Assembly: GCA_013399875.1 (NCBI GenBank)
Contig: VXAZ01001670.1
Location: 1,229,519 to 1,293,518, forward strand
From: Gymnorhina tibicen
Lineage: Eukaryota; Chordata; Aves; Passeriformes; Artamidae
Length of the DNA stretch: 64,000 nt
Direction: 5' to 3'
The notes under the pieces are model-generated. The model worked only from the letters and a program-made list of their open reading frames with translations, made no database searches and had not been told where the DNA came from. Shown one piece after another: positions 46,526-59,051 of the stretch. Numbering within the stretch: position 1 is the stretch's first letter; each line of letters begins with the position of its first letter. A program made the translations under genes and the position numbers.

Positions 46526-46627
46526 TAAGAGGGGTGGAAGAGTGGCAAGAGAGGGCAGAGAGGGAAAGAAGAACAAGGAGTTGTTGAAAAGAGAGAAGAA
46601 AGCACTGCAGGGAAGGGAAGAGGACTC
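46526..46627 (+). repeat. Purine-rich strand-asymmetric tract
   Basis: About 100 bp dominated by A and G on the plus strand, with scattered interruptions. The long minus-strand frames across it (to 172 codons, Leu/Ser/Pro/Phe-rich) follow from this composition. Confidence 0.75.
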
Positions 46628-49600
46628 TGGCTAAGGAAAGGGGTATGTGGAGGCCGTGGAAGTATGTTGAGACAGGATTTCCAGCAAGAGTTGCATGAAA
46701 GGAAGAAGATTCCATCCCCAAGGTCTCCTAAGCAGGCAGTCTGTAAGAACGCTCTGTGTAGTAACAGCAAGAGCGTGGAAGAGCCTGCCTGGGACTTGCT
46801 GCTAAATGCACCAGCCTGCTTTGTAGGGAAGCCAGTTCACACAGACATACTGTGTGCACCTGCAGCAGCACGCCATTCCTCCTGCCTCCCCTCACCTCCC
46901 CAGAGCTTTTCAATTCGTGGACAAATTTCAGCTAAATCTATGACAGGGGTACATCTCTATCTGAGAAGTTTCATGGAAACAGGCAAACCAACAATAGAAG
47001 AGAAACCAAGTTTCTGTGAAGAGATGTGAAATGTGAATTCAACACCAGCAGAGAACCCATAGAGGAGAGTGCTTCAATGAACGTGTCACAAAGTTCAAAC
47101 TCCAACTCTCTTAAAAATAGTTTTTCAGCCAGCAATTGTGCAAAACCACAATTTGAATAAGCTGGATCCCCATGCTCTGCTCTATGCTGATACCTGTTCA
47201 CCTTCTAATTTTGTTTGAGCTCATGCCCTAGAGATGTCCCCTTCTCTGAGGCGTACATCAGAGATGGCAGCGAGCTGAACCTGCTGAGAACAAGTGTAAA
47301 CCCAACTGCTCAGCAATAATCTGTAAAGAAACTCTCCCTGCCCTGCAACTCTGAGCCCCCCCACACACTGCCAGAGGATGGCTACTTCCTACAGAGGATC
47401 TCTATAGAGAGCTGTGCAGATCTTCCCAGGCAGCAGCGCCTTTACTGCACTGACTTGGATTGCACCAAGAAACTGTGGCAGAGGTATGGCCCAAGAGGTT
47501 GTGTGTGGCCAGGCTGCTGCACACCAGAGAGGGAAGAGAAGGCTCTACTGATTTCCACTTCTCCCAGTGTCATCTCCTGATTTCTGCTGCTAGGCCTATG
47601 CCCATCCAGGAAGAGGTTTTCAGGACAAAAGGAAAACAAGGCTTGATCCAGCTCCCACTTCTCTAGCAAGCTGGGAAAGCATGTTCTGTTTAAGCATCTC
47701 TAGACATTTCTCTTCTACATGCAGGTAGCTCCAAAAAGAGGAACCTTTATGCTTTTCAAATACCATTCCCCAGCCTTGCCTAAGGGCTCTGGCTAAAGTA
47801 AGCAACATGCCAACATCAGAAACATCTGAGAAAAAAGTGTAAGTCATGTGGAAGCAGGTCTTTGGTATCTGTGGCCAGATGCTCTCCTTTTTATAGCAAA
47901 ACACCTGTTTTCTACTTCACAAGTACTCTCAACTTCTAATAGCATAAGCCACAAGAAAACTAGATCCACTCTGGTCACCTGACCTATTGTACCAGCAAAC
48001 ATGCATCCCAATTCTGCTGACACTCTTACTTGCTCCAGTAGCATCCACAACTTACAGTATACTTACTGGGCTTAAAGTCACTTTAAGAAGCAATTTTTAA
48101 GGTAATGTGATGACATTTTGATAAGTCACACCACTTTATTACAAATTTGGATGAGCCCTTATTTTTTAAATTATTTCTAGAAGTATAATATGAGTTTTTC
48201 AAGCAGCTAGTTAGGGGTTAATGCCCTGAAAAGCTCCAATCTGTGCCCCTTGATCCTACACATATACACGTAGACTTGACTTCAGCATCAGGGTTTTAGA
48301 TATGAATACGGACAAGGAACAGGCAGAAAGGGGGCATACCCCAGAATGACTAAAAGAGCATTCAACATGTTGGTTGCTGTGATTTTTACTGTTTTTCTTC
48401 CCTTTCTCCTGAGTTTTTCATCCAGTTCTCACCCATTCACAGCATGGTGCAGTGGCAGGTGAGTCTTTCCTTGGCAGAGCTGAGAAACTAAAAACCTTAA
48501 TTTTAGAACTCTAGAAAGAGTCCCTTCAGTCATGCTAACACCACTCAGTGTGATGTTGGAATACAGCTGGGAATTAATAGGTCAGAACAAAAAGTTTTCC
48601 CCACACTGGAAAAAAAATATATATTGCTGTTGATTGCTTCATTTCTTTCCAAAGTACATGAGAAAGAGTTCTTGTCAATAAGATTTTAAGAAAAGACAAA
48701 AAAAAAAAGAAAAAAGTGCTGAGACTTTCTTTATTTAGTAGCTTCTAAATTTTGGCACAGTTGCTTGCTAAAAATACCTAAATGCACTTATTGGTGTGGT
48801 GAGGGAAATTGGTATTCTTTTTACCATCCAATTATCCAAGCAACAAGAGAGGCAGACAATTGCAATTTGATATTCCCTGACAGTCGTCTGCTGAACATAG
48901 AGCATTTAAATGCCCGTTTGCAGAACATGTCGAGGAACAGAGTCCAGCTAGTGCGTGGCTGAGGTGCTTGGCAGCGCACCCAGCTGTGCCAAGGCTCAGC
49001 CCAGACAGCCAGCAGACAGGGTGCCACTCCTCACCTGAGGCAGGAAGATAGTGCCCTCATTCCCCTTGGGCAAGGCAGAGTGAATGTGGCCACGAGCCAC
49101 CAAAGACAGCAGCAGGTCATGCACAAGGAGAGGGGACATGCCTGGAGCAAGGTGCCTGCCCAGACTCTCATCCCAGGACACCTCTGAGCAATTGGGATGC
49201 ACAACGTATCCTCATTCCCGGATTAGGATGCAAGTTAGTTCTTTAGGGAATGTGGGACTATGCTTACTCTGTTTCTTTTAAGCACTGTCCCTGCATGGTG
49301 CCTATTAGGCAGTCCCGTACCCAGCACAGCTGAAGACCCAAGCTGTGAGCATCCTCAGCCTGAGGGGGCTTGGTTGTCATCGTCAGCCCTGCTTGGTGCC
49401 TTGCATCTCTGAGGAAAGCTGCTGCAGAACTGTGCTGCCCATTGCAACCTGGCTTACCCGAGTTATGTTTTTGGACCAGGATCTAGGGGCAAGTTTCCTT
49501 GGTTCGGTTCTTAGTTTCAACCTTCTTTGTGTGACCAATCATCAGAGTTTCCTGGGACTTAGCCTCCCCTTCAGTATAACTACCACTAGTAGTAAGTAAC

Positions 49601-49961
49601 TACCTCCAAGCATGAAGTGGATTTTATGAGTATGCATGAAGCTACTCAGAGCTATTGGTTTAAAGTGCCGAGATGTATCCTTTAAACAGGAGAGCCTTGA
49701 ACCTAAAGTAGAAACTATTCCTAAAGAGCAGCACAACGACCAATAAGGATTTACAAGAGCATCTCTAGTCACAGCAATCTAGTCTCCCCTTCCAACAGAG
49801 TAACAGGGCTTGGGAGGCAGCAAGTGCAATGTCTCGACATTTTGACACGTGACTCAAGATATTCAAGAGAAGAATGTCTAGGTGAACCTACTCTGCAGTA
49901 ATAACGTTTGGTTAGAAAAACACTTCCTTAAAATAGTTATCATTATTTCATTGCCAAATGA
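46628..49961. other. Long gene-free stretch
   Basis: More than 3 kb of mixed composition; an A-run lies at 48698-48709. Short overlapping frames have no family signature. Confidence 0.45.
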
Positions 49962-50831
49962 AAGGTGTATTGAGTGGATCCCAGAGGTATTCATTGGAGG
50001 GTCCAGCACTAGTCAGTATTCCCATTAATGACTTGGATAATGGAATAAAGAGTATACTTATTAAATCTGCATATGACATCAAGCTGGGAGGGACTGAATA
50101 CACTAGAGGACAGAAATAGAGTACAAGACAATCAGACCAAATTGGACAAATGATCTGAGAACACAAGATAAAATTCAACCAGGACATATTCCTGTAATTA
50201 GACTTAAGCAGGAATAATCAACTTCATAAATACAGAAAAAGGAACAGCTATCTAGGTGGCAATTCCACAAAAAGGAGTCTGGAAGTTGCTGCACACCACA
50301 GTCTGAAAAGCAGTAAAAAGCGCGCCTCACCACCACAGGACAAACAAGTATCATATTGGGATTCTAATGTCAGTCTGACAGACCTGTGATGTAGATTTTT
50401 CCTTGAAGTGTTATGTCCAGTGTTGGGTGTCCCACTCTGAGGGCCAATAGGAGATAGCCCAGAAGAAAAGAGGAATAGTCAAATGTTTAGGATCCATGGC
50501 AAACAAGGGTAGACAGAACAGACAGAGGATATCCAGATAAAGAAATGATGACTGGGGAAGCACAGCATAACAGTTTTCAAATATCTGAACAGCTGCTACA
50601 AGGAAAAAAGTAATCAGTTTTCCATGTCCATGGTAAATAAGAGGCAATAAATTCAACTTCAGCATGGAAGATTTGGGCTAATCTGTTAAGAATAGGGAAG
50701 CACTGGAATAAATTGCCCAGAGCTCAGTCAAAATATTGACAAAGGCAAAGGAGGTACAGCTGGACATGCCTTGGGCAAAGAGACAGACTAGATGATTTCT
50801 CAAAGCCCCTTCCAATCCTATTTCCTATAGC
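49962..50831 (+). mobile_element. Old, decayed CR1 LINE fragment, plus strand
   Basis: Despite heavy decay, the order of a CR1 3' part is clear: GGAGGGTCCAGCACTAGTCAG (GxVLGPVLF region), CCATTAATGACTTGGATAATGG (the FINDLDNG block), then the RT catalytic block, later GGGTGTCCCACTCTGAGGG, and the end CTAGATGATTTCTCAAAGCC. The YADD-type catalytic site has decayed to AYD (about 50065). Frameshifts and stops are numerous. It looks older than the copy at 55.46 kb. Confidence 0.8.
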
Positions 50832-52395
50832 TTTTTTGGTAGCAAGTAGTAGCAAGTCTAAACCAAAGATGTTCACAGAACTCTGCATTCCCCATCGCTC
50901 ACATCAGGTATTTTCCACAATGAAAAGGAAGAGTTTTGAAGTTTTTACAGTACAGCAAAACACACACACCATTCCCTACCCAGCTTCAGCAAATCTCTTT
51001 TCTAGATACGCCAGACACACATTTATACACTCTCAACACTATGCGGAGCAGAGCCTGGAATCTTTCAGCAACAAAACCACAGTCCTTTTCCAACAAGCCT
51101 GTGTAACTGTTCCAAGGGGTGACTACAGAGCCTCAGACCCCTGAGGCTGCCTACACATGCCTCCCTCGCTCCATAGCCCCAGCTAGGAAAACTGTTTACA
51201 TCCCAGGCTCTCTGGTCTGTGCAGTTCCAAATACATAAAGTTTTTGGGGGTTGTTTTGTTTATGTCTTCCTGTGGGAACTTCTCATATGCTAAATCTAAT
51301 GCACCCACCCAACAAATTACAGTCACATTCTAGAAAGATTATAAAACCCTAAAACCAGAGTCCGTCTCAGATTTTAAGAATAGGACCAATGGCAAATTAT
51401 GTTTTTAACACCTGTATTTGAAATCGGCCTCCCATCTCCTTACAAAAAGAAGAGAAGTCCTTCTGCTAAGAGCTAGAGCTGTTGCAGGACCTGTGGTGCA
51501 GGCAGCTGTGTCAGAGTGTTCTCTTGGAGGGCAGAGTGTGCTCATGGAAATGGGTAGGGAGCATTGTGCGGGGAGCATCATGCCCTGCAGTGCTCCCAGA
51601 GGAACATGACATGGGTTATGGAAGTGTATACTACCAAGAGGAGAAAAGTGACCACAGCACTGTAGCTAGTGGAATTAAGGCAAAGACATACTATTTCCTT
51701 CTTTAGTGATCATAAAACATTTCTGGTGTTATGATCAGGAGTGCATGAAACACTGCTTCCCATGCCATAGATATGTCTCCATATGGACCCACGGCTATTC
51801 TCTCCAAACTGAGAAGGTCATGGTTCCTATTCAGTCCGCCAGCACTGAAGATCATTAAGGCCATTTCTTAGATCAACCATAAAGTCACAGACCAGCACCC
51901 AGAAAAGTCAATGGGTAACATATTTTGATGCTGAAGAGCTTCTGAGAGAAGCTGTCAGCTGGCCCCAGTTGTCCCAGCTCCTCCTGCGAGGACTCAGCTG
52001 CGGCTGAGGGGTTTTGCTTCCCTGCACTCTGGCTCTGTCTGTCTGGCAGAGGGCTACTGCTGTTGCACACCGGGTGCCCCCTCCTCCTGCAGACTTACAG
52101 GAAACGAGGGCATCTCCTTAGCAGCTGCCCAAGCAGGACATGGAGTAATTTTGGTACGAGACAGAATGAGCCCCTCTGCACCTCATCTGGAGCGATGTGG
52201 GTCCCTGCAGCCTAAGTGGATGTGCCACACGGACAGGGCACAACTACGCTTTTCTTATCAAGGCACTCAAAGTGGGAACGGGGGCCCGTGGGGCAGAGGA
52301 CTATCTCTGCAGCTGGCCATTCTTCCTCTCCCATCTCTCGCCCACGGCAACTCCCAGCAATGCTCCCAACACTGGCTGTGCCCCTGCTGCTTGAG
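50832..52395. other. No gene seen
   Basis: Mixed composition with a poly-T/G region near 51240-51262. Nothing is recognised. Confidence 0.45.
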
Positions 52396-52474
52396 TTAAT
52401 TACAGTAATTATACCTGTGCTCCTCAGCTCCAGCTCACTTCTGTTGTCACTTCCCTGCCCATTCATTTGCAAAT
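52396..52474. promoter_or_regulatory. Homeodomain and POU-type motif cluster (candidate enhancer)
   Basis: Two TAATTA homeodomain cores (52397-52402 and 52406-52411, nine bases apart) form TTAATTACAGTAATTA. A palindromic ATTTGCAAAT, related to the POU octamer, lies at 52465-52474. The clustering within 80 bp of otherwise GC-neutral DNA is the reason for the call; function is inference. Confidence 0.35.
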
Positions 52475-52947
52475 CTAATGACTCCATGGATTTTTTTCAA
52501 AAGAAAAAGGGGTATGGAGAGCAAGGATACAAATGAAGAAAGAAAGTATGATTCCTGCAACAATACAACAGAAATTGAGTCGCCATTGGGCAGCACCAAG
52601 GGTTTTATTTAGTGCCCCTGTGAGGGCTGCATGCTGCTCCCAGTTCTGATAGACAGGCCTTTGCTGGGTTACAGCATTAGAACAAAGTGAGGAATAAAGA
52701 AAGAATTGCATCAGCCTCCCCCAGTGCCTGCCAAATTGCCTCAAGATACTGCCTGGTGCTTGAGAGATCACTTGCAGAGAGGCAGAAGAGCTTCCTGGGC
52801 ATCCAGTGCTGGGTACAGCAGGATGCTCCCATGGGCACAGGCATCATGAACCCCCAGCAACCGCTCTGCTTGGTGTGGGTCCTACTCATTTCTTGGGCAG
52901 GTTTTATGGGGACAAGGGGTGCTGCAGGATCAGCTGTGGAAATAGAA
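52475..52947. other. No gene seen
   Basis: Mixed-composition sequence between the motif cluster and a short tandem repeat. Nothing is recognised. Confidence 0.45.
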
Positions 52948-53025
52948 ATTTCTTTTCATGCCTGGGAGTGACCCTGGAACTGGCATATTTCTTTTCATTC
53001 CAGCAGTGACCCTGGAAGAGCCATG
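52948..53025 (+). repeat. Two-copy 39-bp imperfect tandem repeat
   Basis: ATTTCTTTTCAT...AGTGACCCTGGAA occurs at 52948 and again at 52987, a period of 39 bp. The second copy carries a good acceptor-like sequence (TTTCTTTTCATTCCAG), lost in the first copy by substitutions. Confidence 0.85.
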
Positions 53026-55458
53026 GCTAGAAGCATGCACTTCAGGTCACTTGTCTGATAAGGATAGATTTGAGGTCAATCCTTTGAACGCAGAGGGGAA
53101 AGAGTGTAACCAGAAAAAATATGGACAGAAATGGCTTTCTAATTGTTTTCAGGTGCTCTGAAGAAGAAGAGAAAGCAAGAAGAGGAAGCTGTGATGTGCC
53201 CAGCTGACACTGGGACCAGTGTTATATTGCTGCCAGGCAGCAAAGGAGAGCAGATGGGTTTTGTCACCCAGTACTGTGTACACGGTTTTGAGGAGAAAAA
53301 TACAAAACTGTTATTTTTGCCTTTTACTGCCAATAGATAGAGACAGTGAAAGAGAGTGAGAGGCAAAGGGACAGACTGGTTCCTTTGCACTAAGTGCAGC
53401 AGTTTAATTACACTACACTGAAGCATTTTCACACCAGCCATTACACCAGTTGTTCTGTGTAGCCACACACTTCTGAGCTTGTTCACAGTATCATCCCAGA
53501 CACCAGAATTTCCCACTGTGTGACGACACTCAGCACCAGGGCTTCCCTCTCTCATTGACCATGCTGGAAAAGCAGCCCAGGGGCTGCAGAAGTCCAGAAG
53601 GCTGAGAAGGTTAGGATAAACCAATTCCCTGATAAAGTACTGGAAGTATTTAAGAAGACTGAAAATAGTTGATGTTTCTCATTATCAGAGTAAATGTTTC
53701 TTATCACTGTATGCTTTGTGCACAAAATATTTATTGTTTTGCATATCTGCATAGGCAAGAGAGCACTTCTCTGGACAGGAGCAGGAGGTAGAAAGGCCTT
53801 TTGAATATCATGGGCAGGAAGAGAGGTAGTCAGGGAAACATGCTGGAACTGTAAAGCATTTCTATTTGCAGTTAATATCCAACTGGAATATTTTTGGTGA
53901 AGTGAAAGCAACAAATTCATTTTAATGTAACAGACGGGAAAATGCAAACCCTCCAAAGTAATGCCTTGTTTCCAAGCAAGAAATATGAAATGAATACTGG
54001 ACTGCAAAACATGTAACTGCAGCAGGGCAAACTAAAGAGTCTCCAAGTCCTTTAGGTGACGTGCTCCAAAGGATTTTCACTCTCCCAGGAGGCTGATTGC
54101 TGGGGGAGGAGAGAGAGGACCTACAATTAGGTTGATTAAAATAGTGGTCTCAGCATGGTCTGTTCTCCACTGTTGCCAGGAGACTAGAAGGCTGGGATGA
54201 ACAGTTCAAACTTTTTGTAACAAAAATAGGTGTTTACTTGAACACCATATGATCTTGGCCTTCTCCAAGGCTTAGCATTCTCCATTAGTTCTCAAGAAAA
54301 AAGCTCCCAACCCAACTTCACTTTCTTAGACTTGTGTTAAGATGGATTTACCATGTTCAAAACTGCAGCAATTCTTCCCTGCCTCTGTCTTCCTAGCCCA
54401 GTGCCAAACTCCAGGCTCTATGCTAACTGTTCAGTGGCTGTTCTTTCACTTTTTGTAATATTAATCTGGTCTCTAGGGCCAGATCTGGGCCCTAGAACCC
54501 AGTAAGCAGGTCAGTTCTAGGTTACTTGTCCCCTCCACAAAATCTACATCTGAAGCAAAGGCTGGGCAGGTGGCTCAGGTGATGGGCGAGGACAATGAGA
54601 TGGGCAGCCACTCACAGGTTATTTGGTAGACATGCACTGTCCTCAGTCAGTGACTTATGCTGGAAGAGGTGACTGTAATATGTCAGGAAACATAAGATCT
54701 TGGTGGAGAAACCAAGCCAGGCTATCTTACCAACTTGCTCCATTCCCCCCCCACACTTTTCCCAGCTGATAGAGAAGTAAAAGGAAACACTAAGTATATT
54801 GGTGGGAGTCCAAAGTGAAGCCCTACTTTTTTCAAGTCCCTTTTGGTTAGCATCCTAAAGCATACAGAAAAAAAACCAAAAAACAACAACAAACTAAAAA
54901 AATCTGCAGTAGTAGCTGTTCCAAAGTTCTAAGTCTGAAGATCTTTATGCATTTGAAGCATTTGATTTAGGCCCTTTGCTTCAAGGTAGGTCTTGTCTTC
55001 CCTACAACCAAGTGCATTAATAAAACTTAACGAATATGCCTTTTCTAGGGCTTTCACTTGTTGTATCTGTTACTACAAAAACTGTACATGCCAAGCAATG
55101 TGTTTGCTTTTCAACACCCCATGGATGTTAAAATCCTGAAGCAGGTGGCAAGGGGCTGTGATGGATGGATAGCAGGCATGAGAGAGTATTAGAAAAGAAG
55201 GATAGAGATGACAGTGAATGTAGGAGATTGCAAAAGTAGCAGCAAAATTAGCTGAAAGCTGAAGTCCCTGCTACAAATGTACTGTACATGCGGGGTTTGA
55301 ATGCCAAAAGGAGAGTATCCTTGCTCCTGTTAACACAGCAGCAATCAGGCAATAGCTGGAAAGAGGCATTTAAACCTCCCTGTGTAGCTGTGTTGCAACA
55401 CAGTGCATAATTACTCATCATGCTCTTTTCCATAGCCTGCACAGGTTGCCTGTTGGAA
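53026..55458. other. No gene seen; AT-rich DNA
   Basis: Includes an A/C-rich run near 54867-54902. Minus-strand frames of 150-161 codons (53.1-54.0 kb) have no family signature. Confidence 0.45.
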
Positions 55459-56447
55459 TTCATAGAATCACAGAATTGTGTGGGCTGGAAGGACCCTAAA
55501 GATCATCTAGTTCCAACTCCCCTGCCATGGACAGGGACACTTTCCATTAGACCAGATTGCTCAGAGCCTCATCCAACCTAGCCTTGAACACTTCCAGGGA
55601 TGGGGCATCCACAACTTCTCAGGGCAACCTATTCCAGTGTCTCACCACCCTCACAGTAATGATTTTTTTTCCCTAATATCTAAACCTACTCTCTCTCAGT
55701 TTGAAGCCATTCCCCCTTGTCCTGTCACTACATGATCTTGTCAAAAGTCCCTCCCCATCTTTCTTGTAGGCTCCCTTTAGGTATTGGAAGGCTGCAATTA
55801 GGTCACCCTGATGCCTTTTCTTCTCCAGGCTGAACAAACCCAGTTCTCTCAGCCTTTCCTCATAGGGAAGGTGCTCCATCCCTACAAAGAACCTGGTGGC
55901 CCTTCACGGGATGTACTCCAACATGTACATGGTCCATGTCCTTCTTGTGCTGGGGACCCCAGAGCTGTACACAGCACTACAGGTGGGGTCTCACCAGAGC
56001 AGAGCAGAGGGGCAGAACCCCCCTCCTCACCCTGCTGCCCACACTGCTTTGGATGCAGCCCAGGATACAATTAGCTTTCCGGGCTCCAAGAGCTGGGTCA
56101 TGTCCAGCCTCTTATCCACCAGCATCCCCAAGTCCTTCGCAGCAGGGCTGCTCCCAGTTTGTTCATCCCCAGCCTGCGTTGATATCGGACATTGCCCCAA
56201 CCCAGGTACAGGACCTTGTACCTGACCTTGTTAAACCTCATAAGGTTCCCATGGCCCCACTTCTCAAGCTTATCCAGATCCCTCTGGATGCCATCCCATC
56301 CTTCAGGTGTGCTAACCACACCACTCAGCTTGCTGTTACCTGCAAATTTGCTGAGGCTGCACTTGATTCCTTCATCTATGTAATTAATAAAGATATTAAA
56401 TAACACTGGTCCCAATACAGACTCCCAAGGGACACCACTTGTCAACT
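55459..56447 (-). mobile_element. CR1 LINE, well preserved 3' kilobase, minus strand
   Basis: The element starts (3' end) at 55459 with TTCATAGAATCACAGAATTG, then GATCATCTAGTTCCAACTCC and the standard reversed CR1 order through GTCACCCTGATGCC, CTGTACACAGCACT, and AATAAAGATATTAAATAACAC. It stops abruptly near 56447, a 5' truncation. It is the longest recognisable CR1 copy in the window, and its similarity to my memory of the family is high, so it is probably the youngest. Confidence 0.96.
55673..56445 (-). pseudogene. Remnant of CR1 ORF2 (reverse transcriptase C-terminal part)
   Basis: The minus-strand frame at 56445-56098 encodes 115 codons of the RT palm/thumb region ([19 protein letters not shown], then [16 protein letters not shown]). 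The RT catalytic box, FADD in functional relatives, reads FAGN here: residues 36-37 of this frame are Gly-Asn (codons at 56340-56335), so both catalytic aspartates are gone. A second frame at 55879-55673 continues the C-terminus ([20 protein letters not shown]) in another phase, so at least one frameshift lies between them. The N-terminal endonuclease and most of the RT are absent because of 5' truncation. Confidence 0.9.
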
Positions 56448-58472
56448 GCTGTACTGCGTAGCCACCTCAGCATGGCTTGGCCACGCGACTCCTTGGATAC
56501 CATCCAGATCAGGCAAAGAGGAACTCACACAAGTACCTCAAAGTTTCCTGACTAAATCCCATCATGTGCACAAGGCCTTCATAGTCACCACACCAAGCTT
56601 GCTGCTTCCTTGCACTCTTGTGGAGAAATGGCACCATTCACAGGGATCTCTAGCCAAAGAAAGAGGGCAAGCAGCAGGAGTGCTACCACAAAGACTGGTT
56701 TGGTCCTTAATTTTCAGGTACTTCAGCACATTCAGACTGGACAGCAGCCCCGTTAGTGGCCCTTCCCTGCATTTGCTCCAAGACATACGCCCAGTATTGT
56801 GAACAAGGATCTCTGGCAGGCACATCCGGAGATCCTTGGAGGGGCTCAGATGGGAGCATGAAAGCACAGCCACATTAGAGGAGGATACAAACCCACTACT
56901 AAAAGCACTAGGAAAAGAGCCTCAGATTTCTCACCAGAATTTTAATAGGATTGTTTCTGCTTCAAAACCACCTTGACTGGATGTCAAGGACACATTATAA
57001 AGGCAGGTCAATCCAGGTGTGAAGCAATGTAGCATAGAGATAGCAGCTGAAAGAGTGCCAGGAGCAAAAAACTAAGAACACACCCCAGAACCTTAAGCCC
57101 AGCAAGCTCACAGTGGAATTACTAACTGAATTGCTTCCTGCAACCTCAGATGATAATTACTTGCGTGTTTTAATTTTTGTACTTAACATTCTTCTGTCCA
57201 AATTAAAGTAAATCTAATTTAATGCCCCCACACAGACTCCAAGCATCTTTTTCCTTGAGAGCTTTTGCTGCTAGACAGTACCTAGAAACAACAGGAGGAA
57301 TAGTACAATTTTAGCTCCTATGTGGCTTTTGTCTTCATGTTCTGAAGACAGTAAATTGTGTAGCAGGTAAAGAATGGGCCTTCAGTCATGTCTGTCAACT
57401 AGATATAGCTATCCACCCTTCAACAAAGGATGTTGGGAGGGTAACAGAGCCCAAAGAGATGCACCACGACATGTTAACAGCATCCAATAGATGCTTCTCA
57501 GGTTCATTTCCTGACTCTGTAAGAAGGGAAAGCCAGCCATAGAGCCCAAGGGTGCATTTCTAGTTTACCTTCGAAAATTCCTATCTATTTACAAACTCTT
57601 CTTGGATAGCAGCCTCTGAGCCTTGCTTATATTCCTTCCATCTTGGATATTGCTCCTCTGACATTGTTCATTCCTCAAGTTTCCAGAGTCCTTGTGGCTA
57701 AGATAAAAAGATGAAAAAGTCAAGATTGCTTTGTAGGGTCTGTAGAACCAAAAGTTGTTATTTAGCATCTTGACATCAAAGTAGCTAGTGAATTAACAGA
57801 ACTATATATCCAAAACCTATTTTGCCACAGATTCTTATCACTTCATGGAAGCTCTTTGCTTCCACCTTGATGACCTTTGCCACTGATGGTAGGAGAGGAG
57901 GACATTTGCCTCAGCAGACAAATGGCTTCACAGATACAGAGGAGTCTGTGAGGTAGGTTATTGAGTAGCTGACACAAGGGGGAATAACAAGAGTATGGGT
58001 TATCTTCATAACAAATACAGCATGCCACGGACCTCCATATTTAAGAGCAGCCTCTCAGGGTCAATAGGCTTGGTAGCTTTGGTCAGTCAATAAGACCTAG
58101 TACCAGTCTCAGCAAAAGTGTCAGATGCTGCTTAATAAAACATGGTTTATGTTTTGAGTCTCCCAGAGATGTTTCTACTGCAAGCTTCTCCTCACATGAC
58201 CAAATTCTTTAGAAGACCAGGGAGGAAAAGAGAGGTGCTGGTGAGCCAACAGGCAGCAAGGTTTTTTGTCTGTGTAAGCAATGCATTGATGCACTCAATC
58301 AAAATTCTCCTCAGTGACATGGGGTGAGGAGGAATACAGGACAGCAGAGACCTCCACAAAACACAGCTCCCTCCAAGTCTCTGCACTGCTTTGCTTTTCT
58401 CACACTTTCTCACATTTGCTCTCAGCTGCTATCACACACCATCCCAGGCCCACAACCAACATACAAGACAGG
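56448..58472. other. No gene seen
   Basis: Mixed composition, without recognisable repeats or coding signals. Confidence 0.45.
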
Positions 58473-59051
58473 ATGAAGGTCCCCTCATGTACTCATTGTC
58501 AGGCTCACAAAGAAGTTCAAGAAGAGATACAGTATAGTATTGAAAAGCCACCACCATCTGCAGGAGCAGCACTTCCACTAGCCACCCTTCCCTTGTTTTT
58601 TCCCAAAGAAGCAGGCAAATACTTGCCTTTCTCCAGTTCACCAGACAAAACAACCCCACTCCTTGGGATACCCTCCCTGTTCTGGGCTCTTCCTCCTGCC
58701 CCTTCTTCCCTTCCTTCTTCACATTGCCCACGTGTCACACCAAATGAGCTACCAAAGCCTTCAGCAGATGCAAGCCTTCAGCAGATGCCTTCGTTAACTT
58801 CAGCAAGAGAAAAGGCAGCCAGAATCCAGAGCTGCAACCTCCTTATAATTTGTAATGAGTTGATGGGAAAACATTTCTGCCTGATTAGAATCTTTAGCGA
58901 TCTCCTGATTATTATGAGTGGAATCTGGCTGGCCTCCTCTTTTGTCCCAGCCATAACTGCAGGACAGCTTCTAGTACACTGCATGTATCTCTTACCCTCA
59001 GCCCAGCCAGAAGGGGTATATTCACTCTTCTCCTTCTGTGCCACACCCTGA
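58473..59051 (+). other. Unexplained 192-codon ORF (open from 58314 without ATG)
   Basis: The frame is open from 58314; the first in-frame ATG is at 58473. The product is Pro/Ser/Leu-rich in its first half, which lies over C/T-rich DNA, and then more hydrophobic (LLIICNELMG, later LIIMSGIWLASSFVPAITAG), which could mimic one membrane segment. No family is recognised, and pyrimidine bias explains part of the lack of stops. A 17-bp tandem duplication (AGCCTTCAGCAGATGC, 58756 and 58773) is inside it. I do not assign a function. Confidence 0.15.
58756..58789 (+). repeat. Two-copy 17-bp tandem repeat
   Basis: AGCCTTCAGCAGATGC begins at 58756 and again at 58773. It is a simple local duplication. 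Confidence 0.9.

Noticed and set aside
46203..46770. Two overlapping minus-strand frames of 161-172 codons
   Set aside because: They lie opposite a purine-rich tract and overlap each other in different phases; the products are composition-driven and unrecognised.
53143..53340. Short plus-strand frame with an Asp-Thr-Gly-Thr-Ser run, reminiscent of an aspartic-protease active site
   Set aside because: Only the five-residue run matches; the flanking residues do not fit retroviral or pepsin-type proteases, and no gag or pol sequence is next to it.
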